Part shown: positions 14,001 through 19,920 of the stretch, piece after piece | How positions within the stretch are numbered: the first letter of the stretch is position 1 | Layout: each line of letters opens with the position of its first letter | Source of the DNA: an uncultured Hungatella sp. | Lineage (GTDB): Bacteria > Bacillota > Clostridia > Lachnospirales > Lachnospiraceae | Assembly (NCBI GenBank): GCA_910586845.1 | Contig: CAJUJV010000004.1 | Span: forward strand, 62,356 to 85,757 | DNA: 23,402 bases | Direction: 5' to 3' | Made by a program: the position numbers and the translations under genes | The notes under the pieces: model-generated | Told to the model about the DNA's origin: nothing | Seen by the model: only the letters and a program-made list of their open reading frames with translations | Database searches by the model: none

Positions 14001-16036
14001 GCCTGAAACACATGGACGACATCCGCACTGAGGAATTCATGGAGACGATCTACTCCTTCATGGAACAGAAAAATATCGACTACAAGAGGAGCCAGTACAA
14101 CGACGCCAGGCTGAAAGACTTTATTAAACTGTACGGCGAGGCAGGCGGCGGAACTGATGATGAGAAGGCGGACGAGATCATCGATGCGGCCCTGAGACAG
14201 GGAGTGAAGCTTCCGGAGACCAAGTCCAAGTCTCAGCTGGAGGCGGTCAACGAGTATCTGGGAGAGGTGGCCAGAACTAACGGCTACAACCATATGCTGC
14301 AGCTGTGGATGCCGGTTCTGCCCGTATCCATGGCCCTCACATCTGTAGAAGGATACCGGGATTTCGAGATGAAAGACCGGCTTAAGAATCCGGATGACGG
14401 CCAGTGGACCCTGTCTGTCATCGTGGGAAAGGGAGACGACCCGGACAACCAGAACCAGATGCCTGTCAGCGTGGATTTTGCGGGCAACGGTCACCACGCT
14501 ATCTGCGGTACGGTCTCCACAGGAAAGTCCACATTCCTGCAGACCGTGATCTACTCGCTGATCAACAAATACACGGCGGAAGAAGTCAACATCTACATTC
14601 TGGATTTCAGCTCCAAGCTGCTGACCGTATTCGAGGAGGCCAGACAGGTAGGCGGCATCATGACCGACGCGGAAGAAGACCTGGAGAAGATCTCCAAGTT
14701 CTTCACCATGATCACTACCGTTATCAGCGAGCGAAAGAAACTGCTGGCATCCTCCAATTATCGGGATTATGTGGAGCACAGCCATAAGAAACTGCCGGCA
14801 GTGGTCATCGCCATAGACAACTATGCCGGCTTTAAAGAGAAGACAGACGAGCGCTATGACGACATTATCAAGCAGCTGGCCAAGGAAGGTCTCGGCTACG
14901 GCATCTTCCTCATCGTCACGGCCGCAGGATTCGGCACATCGGAGATCCCGTCCAGACTGGCGGATAATTTCAGAACCACCATCAGCCTGGAGATGTCCGA
15001 CATCTACCAGTACAGCGACGTGATGCGTGTCGTCAGAGTGCCTCTCTATCCGGAGAGCAACGTGAAAGGCCGCGGCCTTGTGTTCTACGGGGAGAAGATC
15101 ATCGAGTTCCAGACGGCTCTGGCCGCGGAAGGCGACAGTATCGGAGCCAGAAACGAGAAAATCAAAAAGAGGATTGCCCAGATCAATCAGACCGACACCA
15201 CCAGGAGTGCCAGGAAGATCCCCATCATCCCGGAGAAACCTGTCTGGGATGAGTATATCAAGGATGAAGAATACCAGAAGCTCCTGGCCACAGCCAGCCT
15301 TCTGCCCAACGGCTATGACGCGGAGACGGCGGCTTACTCTTCCATAGATCTGACCAGCATGCTGACCTATGTGGTCAACGGAACCAAGAAGAGCGGCAAG
15401 TCCACCTACATGAAGACGCTGATTCGGGCAAGTCTTGACAAGGGAAGCGATGTGTGCGTCATCGAGATCGGTTCCTCGGAATTTTCCGGGATTGCCCAGG
15501 ATACGGGGTGCCGGTATGTCACCGACGGCCAGGGAATCTATGACTTTGCCAAGAATACGCTGCTGAAAGAGGCGGGGTTACGGGCGCCGAAAAAGACGGA
15601 GTGCATGGGACTTCATATGGAGGATGACGAGTTTTTTGCCGCCATGTCGTGTTACCGGAGGATCTGCGTCTTTATCCCCAATGTACCGGCGTTTTTAAAT
15701 GAACTGTACAACCGGGAATCCGAGGCCTATAACGCCGTAGGCGTCTATGAGACCTTAAGCGGAGACAAAGGGTTCCACTACAACTTCTATTTCTTCGCCG
15801 AGTTGGGGGACAACGACATCAGCGATGTCATGGGATACAAGTTCATGGCCGGGTTCCGGGATAACGCCACAGGCATCCGCTTTGGCGGCAGGTACTCGGA
15901 GCAGAGACTGTTCACCTACAACAACGTGCCCTTTAAGATCCAGAACAACAGCCTCAAAGCGGGCATCGGCGTGCTGCCCTGCGAGGATGCGAGCGCCAAA
16001 ATGAAGCAGGTTGTAGTACCCAATTACAGAGGATGA
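11048..16036 (+). CDS. essC: EssC-type FtsK/SpoIIIE motor ATPase of type VII secretion
   Basis: The 1662-residue membrane motor that recognises and drives WXG100 substrates through the membrane. The N-terminus holds two FHA-like folds. The second keeps S142-HHH and N163-G-T-Y-I-N but lacks the usual Gly-Arg. Two membrane helices (about 268-292 and 302-326) follow. Three ATPase domains carry Walker A loops GTTGSGKS (714-721), GTVSTGKS (1154-1161) and GTKKSGKS (1445-1452). D1 has a full Walker B (FIIIDEF, D824/E825). D2 has D1257 followed by Asn in place of the catalytic Glu. D3 has VFIPNVPAF with no acidic pair. This matches the family pattern in which D1 is the main hydrolase. It is longer than the roughly 1480 residues of the staphylococcal protein. 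It heads the operon that also encodes the LytTR and EsaB-like proteins. Confidence 0.96.
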   Translation: MSKVLSIYNDRAFYEVVLPSVSNTEYSFLLDAETFHLPANEVVELECIRNQWYFKPVEEGKSLEYIGPQQPDNNRLPSYGRYNLTTLEGEILTILVEEKDNPLSVYRKYVLVPNQVISVGIETDNNIRYRYPADPQAKSFVSHHHCSITYDGTNAWLEDTSANGTYINNVRVNGRTKLNFGDNIRVFGLSMLYLNNLLAVNNPAGSQSDLTEVTTPELALLEAKGDENGSSARSLFYRAPRSIPKINTETVTIDPPPNPKELAQIPLFMQIGPAMTMTIPMLLGSGMTIVASRLGGASNSLMYTGIITAAASACIGVFWAVTNLRFNKKRIYQEERRRFEKYGQYLIDKQNYIEECYQANSRALCEKYISAEMIAEYDIGNEKLWSRNFNHSDVLTYRLGLGDVPSPMNIEVQKERFTMLDDSLAEKPGMIKKRFSIMQNVPVCVNFREKSLVGVIGSNNSWIQIIRSVITQIAGNNSYTDVKIALAYDANKIPNARTWEFVKWLPHVWSEDKKIRYYAASKNEAGEVFYSLGQTMRTRTEDARSLRPHYILIVLNKELLEGELITKYINDSSSDIGLSTIIVAEHYEGLPNNCEFIIENNPGFSGVYTTTDENTDKYPVRFDDIGDLKLMNFAKRLANIEVNESESGGEVPNSISFFDMYGISRPEDLNAAERWRRSKTAESMKALIGFKSGGAPCYLDIHERYHGPHGLVAGTTGSGKSETLQTYMLSLAINYSPDDVGFFIIDYKGGGMANLFEGLPHMIGAISNLSGNQVKRAMVSIKSENKRRQRIFSYYGVNNINAYTSLYKSNSAKEPIPHMFIIIDEFAELKREEPDFMRELVSVAQVGRSLGVHLILATQKPAGTVDDNIWSNSKFRLCLRVQDRQDSMDMLHRADAAYLTQAGRGYLQVGNDELFELFQSGYSGAVYDEVLGDKKLVVAQMLDSVGKIDLVGNHFKIKYQEEARHRWIRTVCQAMESACDGRPDSLKHMDDIRTEEFMETIYSFMEQKNIDYKRSQYNDARLKDFIKLYGEAGGGTDDEKADEIIDAALRQGVKLPETKSKSQLEAVNEYLGEVARTNGYNHMLQLWMPVLPVSMALTSVEGYRDFEMKDRLKNPDDGQWTLSVIVGKGDDPDNQNQMPVSVDFAGNGHHAICGTVSTGKSTFLQTVIYSLINKYTAEEVNIYILDFSSKLLTVFEEARQVGGIMTDAEEDLEKISKFFTMITTVISERKKLLASSNYRDYVEHSHKKLPAVVIAIDNYAGFKEKTDERYDDIIKQLAKEGLGYGIFLIVTAAGFGTSEIPSRLADNFRTTISLEMSDIYQYSDVMRVVRVPLYPESNVKGRGLVFYGEKIIEFQTALAAEGDSIGARNEKIKKRIAQINQTDTTRSARKIPIIPEKPVWDEYIKDEEYQKLLATASLLPNGYDAETAAYSSIDLTSMLTYVVNGTKKSGKSTYMKTLIRASLDKGSDVCVIEIGSSEFSGIAQDTGCRYVTDGQGIYDFAKNTLLKEAGLRAPKKTECMGLHMEDDEFFAAMSCYRRICVFIPNVPAFLNELYNRESEAYNAVGVYETLSGDKGFHYNFYFFAELGDNDISDVMGYKFMAGFRDNATGIRFGGRYSEQRLFTYNNVPFKIQNNSLKAGIGVLPCEDASAKMKQVVVPNYRG

Positions 16037-16037
16037 C

Positions 16038-16748
16038 ATGATATCGGTTTTTTCCTATAACAGAGTGTTAAAAGAGCAGGATATTATCGAGAGGGGATGC
16101 CGGAGTCAGGTGGCAACGAGGACAGATGAGAAACTGAATTTTGTCAGAGCCGCCGCCGCGGCCTCTGGGGAGGCTGTCCCTGAGACCCTGACCGACATTA
16201 TCTACTACGAGATCGCGGACCGGTTCGATGTGGGCAGCCTGAGGAAGCTGCGCCAGAAGGAGGAGGGGGCAGCGCTGATGATTCTCACATCCCCCTCCGT
16301 GTCTCCCATGGAGTATCTGAAGCCCGGCATCGCCCCGGATCTGCTTCTTCTCAGGCCTTTCGGCCAGAAGGAGTTCGATCAGGTCAACACGGAGCTTTTC
16401 GATGCATTTCTGGAACGCATGAACAGCCCGAATCCGGATGATCATTTTGTCCTCAATTCCAGGGAGGGCAGAACTCTGATTTCCTACGGCCGGATCATGT
16501 TTTTTGAGGCCAGCAACAAGAAGATCAATCTGAGAACAGACCATGAGGAGTATGATTTTTATGACAGCATTGAAAATCTGCAGACCGTGGTCCCGGATTG
16601 GTTTATAAGATGTCACAGGTCTTATCTCGTCAATACCAGGAAGATCAGAAAGGTGAAGATGTCAGAAGGCCTGATCGAGATGGAAGGAGGAGCCGTGGTT
16701 CCCCTGTCCAGAACCTATAAACAGGATTTGAAAAGACTGATAAAATGA
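16038..16748 (+). CDS. LytTR-family transcriptional regulator with pseudo-receiver-like N-terminus
   Basis: A 236-residue regulator. Residues about 133-236 form a LytTR DNA-binding domain (FVLNSREGRTLISYGRIMFFEA, DWFIRCHRSYLVN, VPLSRTYKQDLKRLI), the type found in AgrA and LytR. The N-terminal 120 residues have a receiver-like ending (ALMILTSPSVSPMEYL...DLLLLRPF, comparable to the YLLKP end of receivers). No acidic pocket or phosphoacceptor Asp is evident, so it may be a degenerate receiver that is not controlled by phosphorylation. It starts two bases after the essC stop. LytTR proteins bind pairs of direct repeats about 21 bp apart, and such a pair lies at 17651-17690 ahead of the WXG100 operon, its probable target. 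Confidence 0.85.
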   Translation: MISVFSYNRVLKEQDIIERGCRSQVATRTDEKLNFVRAAAAASGEAVPETLTDIIYYEIADRFDVGSLRKLRQKEEGAALMILTSPSVSPMEYLKPGIAPDLLLLRPFGQKEFDQVNTELFDAFLERMNSPNPDDHFVLNSREGRTLISYGRIMFFEASNKKINLRTDHEEYDFYDSIENLQTVVPDWFIRCHRSYLVNTRKIRKVKMSEGLIEMEGGAVVPLSRTYKQDLKRLIK

Positions 16749-17407
16749 AATATCTATTTGCGGAAGAAGAGTTTATCACCCTCCTGGCTCTGGCGGGACA
16801 AAAGAATATGTATATGTTCTGCCAGGAGGAGGATCTGAGTGAGGCGTCCATCGTCAGTTCCGTGGCGGAACTGTACAGAAGGAAGCTGGTGGCGCCCCGG
16901 GAGGGAAAGATGGTTCTGTCCGGGGAGATGGCGGAACTGGTGGAGATCATGAGCAGCTCCCGCCATGCGGTCATGGTTACCTTTGCGGAGGAAAATTTCG
17001 GGCAGCAGATCATTTACCCCGGCAGAGGGGAGAGAGCCGTCGTCATGGAGAAGCAGACAGGTTCCGGCCGGCCGGTTATCAAGCTCTGGCCCGCCCGGGC
17101 GGAGGAGTATGTCCGGGATCTTCTTGAGGAGGAACGGTTTCCCCGGAGTCTGACAACAGGGCGGGAGGAGGCCGCGGCACTGGAAAAGACGGCCTTAAAG
17201 GAACGGCCGGAGGGATATGGGCCGGAGGACGTCTCCGTGGAGATCCGGAGGCTGGGGGAAGGCTCAGACAGACGTATCGACGTATTTCGGTCTCCGGTGT
17301 TTACCTGGATCCACATAGATACAGGGGATCAGGACAGTTACCATGTGTACTCGGCAGAAGAGATCGCCGGTTTGCTATTAAGTGAAATCAAAGGGGAAGA
17401 GATATGA
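16745..17407 (+). CDS. Unrecognised 220-residue protein in the essC operon
   Basis: Cytoplasmic protein overlapping both neighbours by 4 bases (ATGA at each end), so it is translated with the LytTR and EsaB-like proteins. The N-terminal 75 residues look like a small helical, winged-helix-like unit (SEASIVSSVAELYRRKLVAP followed by KMVLSGEMAEL). The middle is mixed alpha/beta with an Arg/Glu-rich helix. The C-terminal part is beta-rich (VSVEIRRLG, RIDVFRSPVFTWIHIDTG) and ends with a helix. There is no signal peptide, membrane helix or catalytic motif. Its place between the regulator and the EsaB-like gene suggests a cytosolic accessory or substrate chaperone. Resemblance to mycobacterial EspG was considered but cannot be shown here. 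Confidence 0.7.
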   Translation: MKYLFAEEEFITLLALAGQKNMYMFCQEEDLSEASIVSSVAELYRRKLVAPREGKMVLSGEMAELVEIMSSSRHAVMVTFAEENFGQQIIYPGRGERAVVMEKQTGSGRPVIKLWPARAEEYVRDLLEEERFPRSLTTGREEAAALEKTALKERPEGYGPEDVSVEIRRLGEGSDRRIDVFRSPVFTWIHIDTGDQDSYHVYSAEEIAGLLLSEIKGEEI

Positions 17408-17652
17408 TCAATGTGGATGTATACGTTCCGTCTCTGGACAGAATGTATAACTTTAATCTGGATGAGGAGTCCAGGATCTCCGTGCTCATAGAAGAGATCT
17501 CGGAACTCATATGCCAGAAGGAGCATTCCGTGCTGGATGGGGAGAAGGACCGGTTTATCATGGGGTCCGTGGACAAAGAGCTGAATTTCAATCCCAAATA
17601 TTCTCTCAGGGAGTACAGCATAAAGAACGGAGAGAAGCTGATTCTGGTATAA
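17404..17652 (+). CDS. esaB: EsaB/YukD-like ubiquitin-fold protein of type VII secretion
   Basis: An 82-residue protein with the beta-grasp pattern of the YukD/EsaB family. It opens with two beta strands (INVDVYVPSLDRMYNFNLDE), has a central helix (ISVLIEEISELICQKE), and ends in the usual strand (YSIKNGEKLILV). It has no diglycine tail, as is usual for this family, so it is not a protein modifier. EsaB and YukD are small cytosolic components of Firmicutes type VII systems and bind or regulate the machinery. The gene overlaps the upstream gene by 4 bases and closes the essC operon. Its stop codon overlaps the first of two direct repeats that precede the next promoter. Confidence 0.88.
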   Translation: MINVDVYVPSLDRMYNFNLDEESRISVLIEEISELICQKEHSVLDGEKDRFIMGSVDKELNFNPKYSLREYSIKNGEKLILV

Positions 17653-17690
17653 ACGTGCATTTCATCAGCCCAAACGTGCATTTTGTCAGC
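17651..17690 (+). promoter_or_regulatory. Direct-repeat operator, probable LytTR binding site
   Basis: Two copies of AAACGTGCATTTnnTCAGC (17651-17669 and 17672-17690) match at 17 of 19 positions and are 21 bases apart, two turns of the helix. The second copy ends two bases before the -35 TTGACA at 17693. LytTR proteins bind paired direct repeats of about 9 bp with a 12-bp gap. The core AACGTGCAT fits the published LytTR consensus [TA][AC][CA]GTTN[AG][TG] at 8 of 9 positions. The octamer GTGCATTT occurs a third time at 19089-19096, ahead of the EsxA-like gene. Confidence 0.75.
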
Positions 17691-17736
17691 TTTTGACACA
17701 CAATTATTCCGGATAGTGTATAGTAGTGTCATGACA
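17684..17736 (+). promoter_or_regulatory. Promoter region of the WXG100 operon with two TGTCA/TGACA palindromes
   Basis: -35 TTGACA at 17693-17698 and -10 TATAGT at 17719-17724, with a long 20-base spacer; GACACA at 17695-17700 gives an 18-base alternative. A long spacer suits an activator-dependent promoter. The -35 is the right arm of TGTCA-GCTTT-TGACA (17684-17698). A gapless palindrome TGTCATGACA lies at 17727-17736, near the expected start point and about four helical turns from the first. AAGGAG (17736-17741) is the ribosome site of the next gene. Confidence 0.6.
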
Positions 17737-17749
17737 AGGAGATAACACA

Positions 17750-18121
17750 GTGAATGTTCAAGCCAACGTAGAGAATATTAGACAGATCAGCCAGGATATC
17801 CATGATATCTCAAGGCAGCTGGGCAGGATGCTGGCAGAGCTGGAGGACGTGAAAAGAGAGCTGGGAAAACAGACAGAGTTCACGGAAGAACTCCGGGCCC
17901 TGAGAAAAGCCGGAGGCAGGCTGGAAGAAGGACAGTACAAAACGGGAGCCCTGGCGCAGGCCCTGGACAACATCGGAGACCTGTATCAAAAGACAGAGAG
18001 AGACATCGAGGATCACTTTGAATCAGGGAAACCGGTGCAGGTGAGGAACACTGCAGCCAACGTAGATTTGAACAGGCTCTCCGGCAAGGTCAATACAATA
18101 TTGTATGGAGGTGAAAACTGA
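17750..18121 (+). CDS. Small helical type VII-associated protein (GTG start)
   Basis: A 123-residue, almost wholly helical protein with a heptad-like N-terminal half (ISRQLGRMLAELEDVKREL), a charged middle and a short C-terminal segment. It lacks a W-x-G motif, signal peptide or membrane helix. It starts with GTG at 17750, 8 bases after AAGGAG; no in-frame ATG is better placed. It is the first gene of the WXG100 operon and overlaps the next start by one base (TGATG). The size, helical content and context fit a type VII substrate partner or a divergent WXG100-like protein. The exact family is not recognised. Confidence 0.75.
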   Translation: MNVQANVENIRQISQDIHDISRQLGRMLAELEDVKRELGKQTEFTEELRALRKAGGRLEEGQYKTGALAQALDNIGDLYQKTERDIEDHFESGKPVQVRNTAANVDLNRLSGKVNTILYGGEN

Positions 18122-18429
18122 TGGCAACGGTAACCAGGTTGGAAGTCGATACGTCCAGACTTCGGAAAGACATCGACAGTCTGCGAACCCATCTGGACGG
18201 CCTGCGGAAGACAGGAGACAGCATGATGGCGGGGATCAACGCTCTGAACTCTATGTGGGAGGGTGAGGCCAAGGAGGCGTTTGTGGCTCAGTTCCAGACG
18301 GATTATGAGATCCTGCAGTCCATGGCAGAGGTCATAGAGTCCCTGATCAAGAATCTTGAGGAGGCCGGGCGGCAGTATGACACATGCGAGGGTAATGTAG
18401 GTTCCATTATCAGCGCGATACGAATATAA
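18121..18429 (+). CDS. WXG100-family protein (WEG)
   Basis: A 102-residue helical hairpin protein with the W-x-G turn at MWEGEAKEAF near the middle and a C-terminal YDTCE that fits the YxxxD/E secretion signal of type VII substrates. WXG100 proteins are secreted as homo- or heterodimers or serve as co-secretion partners for larger toxins. The ribosome site GGAGGTGA (18107-18114) is strong. The ATG shares its A with the preceding stop codon. It is one of five related small proteins in the operon. Confidence 0.9.
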   Translation: MATVTRLEVDTSRLRKDIDSLRTHLDGLRKTGDSMMAGINALNSMWEGEAKEAFVAQFQTDYEILQSMAEVIESLIKNLEEAGRQYDTCEGNVGSIISAIRI

Positions 18430-18441
18430 GAGGTGAGGATT

Positions 18442-18756
18442 ATGAGCATAACGTTGAGAGTAACGCCGGAGGCGCTGAAGGCCAAGGCCTCCGAGGTGGA
18501 GAGAGATATCAAGAAGCTGGAGGATCATTTCAACAGTATTCAGGATATCGTGTCCAGAAGCGCCGGCTACTGGCAGGGCATGGCCGGAGATAAGGCCAGG
18601 ACGGAATTCTACGACAAGAAAGATGATACCTGTCAGGTGATTGCGCGGTTTAAGGAGCATCCGACGGATCTGCTGGGTATGGCCGAGCTGTACGCCGTAG
18701 CAGAGAAGGCTGCCGAATATACAAATATGGCGCTGAAGACAGATGTGATCGCATAG
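18442..18756 (+). CDS. WXG100-family protein (WQG), paralogue of the one at 19507
   Basis: A 104-residue helical protein with a W-Q-G turn (GYWQGMAGDKA) and YAVAE as a YxxxE signal. I chose ATG 18442 because GAGGTG (18430-18435) lies 6 bases upstream; the in-frame GTG at 18433 falls inside that ribosome site. It shares TLRVTPE at residues 4-10 and the C-terminal TDVIA with the 104-residue protein at 19507. A 19-base stretch is identical at the two gene ends. The pair clearly arose by duplication and probably has similar export or partner recognition. Confidence 0.88.
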   Translation: MSITLRVTPEALKAKASEVERDIKKLEDHFNSIQDIVSRSAGYWQGMAGDKARTEFYDKKDDTCQVIARFKEHPTDLLGMAELYAVAEKAAEYTNMALKTDVIA

Positions 18757-18767
18757 GGGAGGCAGTG

Positions 18768-19082
18768 ATGGGCAGGATTGAGATTTTATTTAATTACAGG
18801 CAGGCTATCAGACAGGCCGAGAAGCTGGAGAACCTTTCCAGCCGCCTGAAAAAGCTGGCCAGGGATAAGTTGTCCGATACTATGGGCAAGCTGCAGAATT
18901 GCTGGCAGAGCGACCATTCGAACCAGTATCTTAGGAAAGTCGACCTGGTTCGTGCGGAGCTCAACGAAACCGCCGCCAGGATGGAGTCCGTTGCACATGC
19001 TATCAGAGAGACGGCGGAGGCGGTCAAGAATGCGGAGCTGAGAGCTCTTGAGATCGCGAGGAAGAGGACATACGAGGGGTAA
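18768..19082 (+). CDS. WXG100-like protein with WQS turn
   Basis: A 104-residue, strongly helical and basic protein with CWQSDHSNQYL at the turn, where Ser replaces the Gly of W-x-G. The C-terminal helix lacks a clear YxxxE. The ATG at 18768 lies 5 bases after AGGGGAGG; an in-frame GTG three bases earlier is too close to the ribosome site. The W-x-[S/G] turn, size and position within the WXG100 run support membership. It is probably a partner subunit, perhaps not itself carrying the export signal. Confidence 0.8.
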   Translation: MGRIEILFNYRQAIRQAEKLENLSSRLKKLARDKLSDTMGKLQNCWQSDHSNQYLRKVDLVRAELNETAARMESVAHAIRETAEAVKNAELRALEIARKRTYEG

Positions 19083-19142
19083 TTCAAGGTGCATTTACAC
19101 TTGAGTATAAAAATGAAAATAAAATTTTAGGAGGATTGTAAC
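19083..19142 (+). promoter_or_regulatory. AT-rich leader of the EsxA-like gene, possible weak promoter
   Basis: A 60-base gap in an otherwise packed operon, very AT-rich between 19100 and 19128. TTTACA at 19094-19099 and TAAAAT at 19120-19125 are 20 bases apart, giving only a weak promoter match. The octamer GTGCATTT (19089-19096), shared with the repeats at 17651-17690, lies here once. AGGAGG (19129-19134), 8 bases before ATG 19143, is a consensus ribosome site, so strong expression of the next gene is likely. Confidence 0.4.
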
Positions 19143-19445
19143 ATGGCAGAGATCAAAGTAACATCAGGGGAACTGAAGAACAAGGCGAGCGAGTTAAGAC
19201 AGTTGAACCAGCAGTTCAAGAAAGCGGTTGAGGACATGGTAAACACGGAGCAGCAGCTGATGGGCATGTGGGATGGCGAGGCCAAGGACAGCTTCCACAA
19301 CGCGTTCAACAGCGACAAGAGCCAGATGGATGTGTTCTATGACACCATCGAGAAGTACTGCCAGACTCTGGAGGTCAACGCCCAGAAGTATGAGGCCGCA
19401 GAGCAGAAGAACCTTCAGACCGCAAGCACAAGAACTTACAAGTAA
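19143..19445 (+). CDS. EsxA-like WXG100 protein
   Basis: A 100-residue protein and the most canonical WXG100 member here: a two-helix hairpin with W-D-G (GMWDGEAKDSFHNAF) at the turn and YEAAE (YxxxE) in the C-terminal region. EsxA-type proteins are the abundant small substrates of Firmicutes type VII systems, exported as dimers and needed for export of other substrates. It has its own AT-rich leader and a perfect AGGAGG ribosome site, which suggests high expression. Confidence 0.93.
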   Translation: MAEIKVTSGELKNKASELRQLNQQFKKAVEDMVNTEQQLMGMWDGEAKDSFHNAFNSDKSQMDVFYDTIEKYCQTLEVNAQKYEAAEQKNLQTASTRTYK

Positions 19446-19506
19446 GGATCATCCGAACCAGGAAACCACAGTCAAACAAATTCAGGAATAAAGGAGAATA
19501 AAGATC

Positions 19507-19821
19507 ATGACAGGAACATTGAGAGTAACCCCGGAGAAACTTATTTCTACAGCACAGAGCTTTTCTTCATCAGCAGGAACCGTTCAGAACCTGACCGGCA
19601 GCATGCTTTCCACTGTGGACAGCTTAAACGGGACATGGGCCGGCGAGGCGGCTACCGGCTACTACAACAAGGCTCACGGCCTTCAGGAGAGCATGAACAA
19701 GATGATCAAGATGATCAATGAGCACTCCACAGACCTGCAGGCCATGGCTCAGGTTTACCAGGAAGCTGAGAGGACTGCCCAGGAAGCGGCAGCAGCTCTT
19801 CAGACAGATGTGATCGCATAA
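19507..19821 (+). CDS. WXG100-family protein (WAG), paralogue of the one at 18442
   Basis: A 104-residue helical protein with the W-A-G turn (TWAGEAATGYY), YQEAE as the YxxxE signal, N-terminal TLRVTPE and C-terminal TDVIA. Both ends are shared with the 18442 protein, while the turn and middle differ. AAGGAG (19491-19496) is 10 bases upstream. The 61 bases between this gene and the previous one hold no other feature. A stable hairpin follows at 19860-19883. Confidence 0.9.
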   Translation: MTGTLRVTPEKLISTAQSFSSSAGTVQNLTGSMLSTVDSLNGTWAGEAATGYYNKAHGLQESMNKMIKMINEHSTDLQAMAQVYQEAERTAQEAAAALQTDVIA

Positions 19822-19859
19822 CCGATCTGATACAGGGCGGGAGGAACCGCAGACATTAT

Positions 19860-19883
19860 GGGGTCAAAAGATTTTTTGACCCC
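19860..19883. other. 10-bp perfect hairpin between the WXG100 genes and the receptor gene
   Basis: GGGGTCAAAA (19860-19869) pairs fully with TTTTGACCCC (19874-19883) around the loop GATT. No T-run follows on either strand; the T's are inside the stem. It could protect the 3' end of an abundant WXG100 mRNA, act as a partial terminator that lowers expression of the receptor and phosphatase, or be a protein site. The rest of the gap (19822-19920) shows only a GAGG-type ribosome site near 19908. Confidence 0.6.
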
Positions 19884-19920
19884 AATCTCAATTAAAGGAA
19901 TCAAATAGAGGAAAAAGGAC

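Noticed and set aside
16745..17407. Assignment of the 220-residue protein as EspG
   Set aside because: Only the operon position and vague fold impressions support it; no motif I can point to is shared with EspG.
18433..18441. GTG at 18433 as start of the WQG protein
   Set aside because: It lies within the GAGGTG ribosome site that serves ATG 18442, and the ATG start aligns exactly with the paralogue at 19507.
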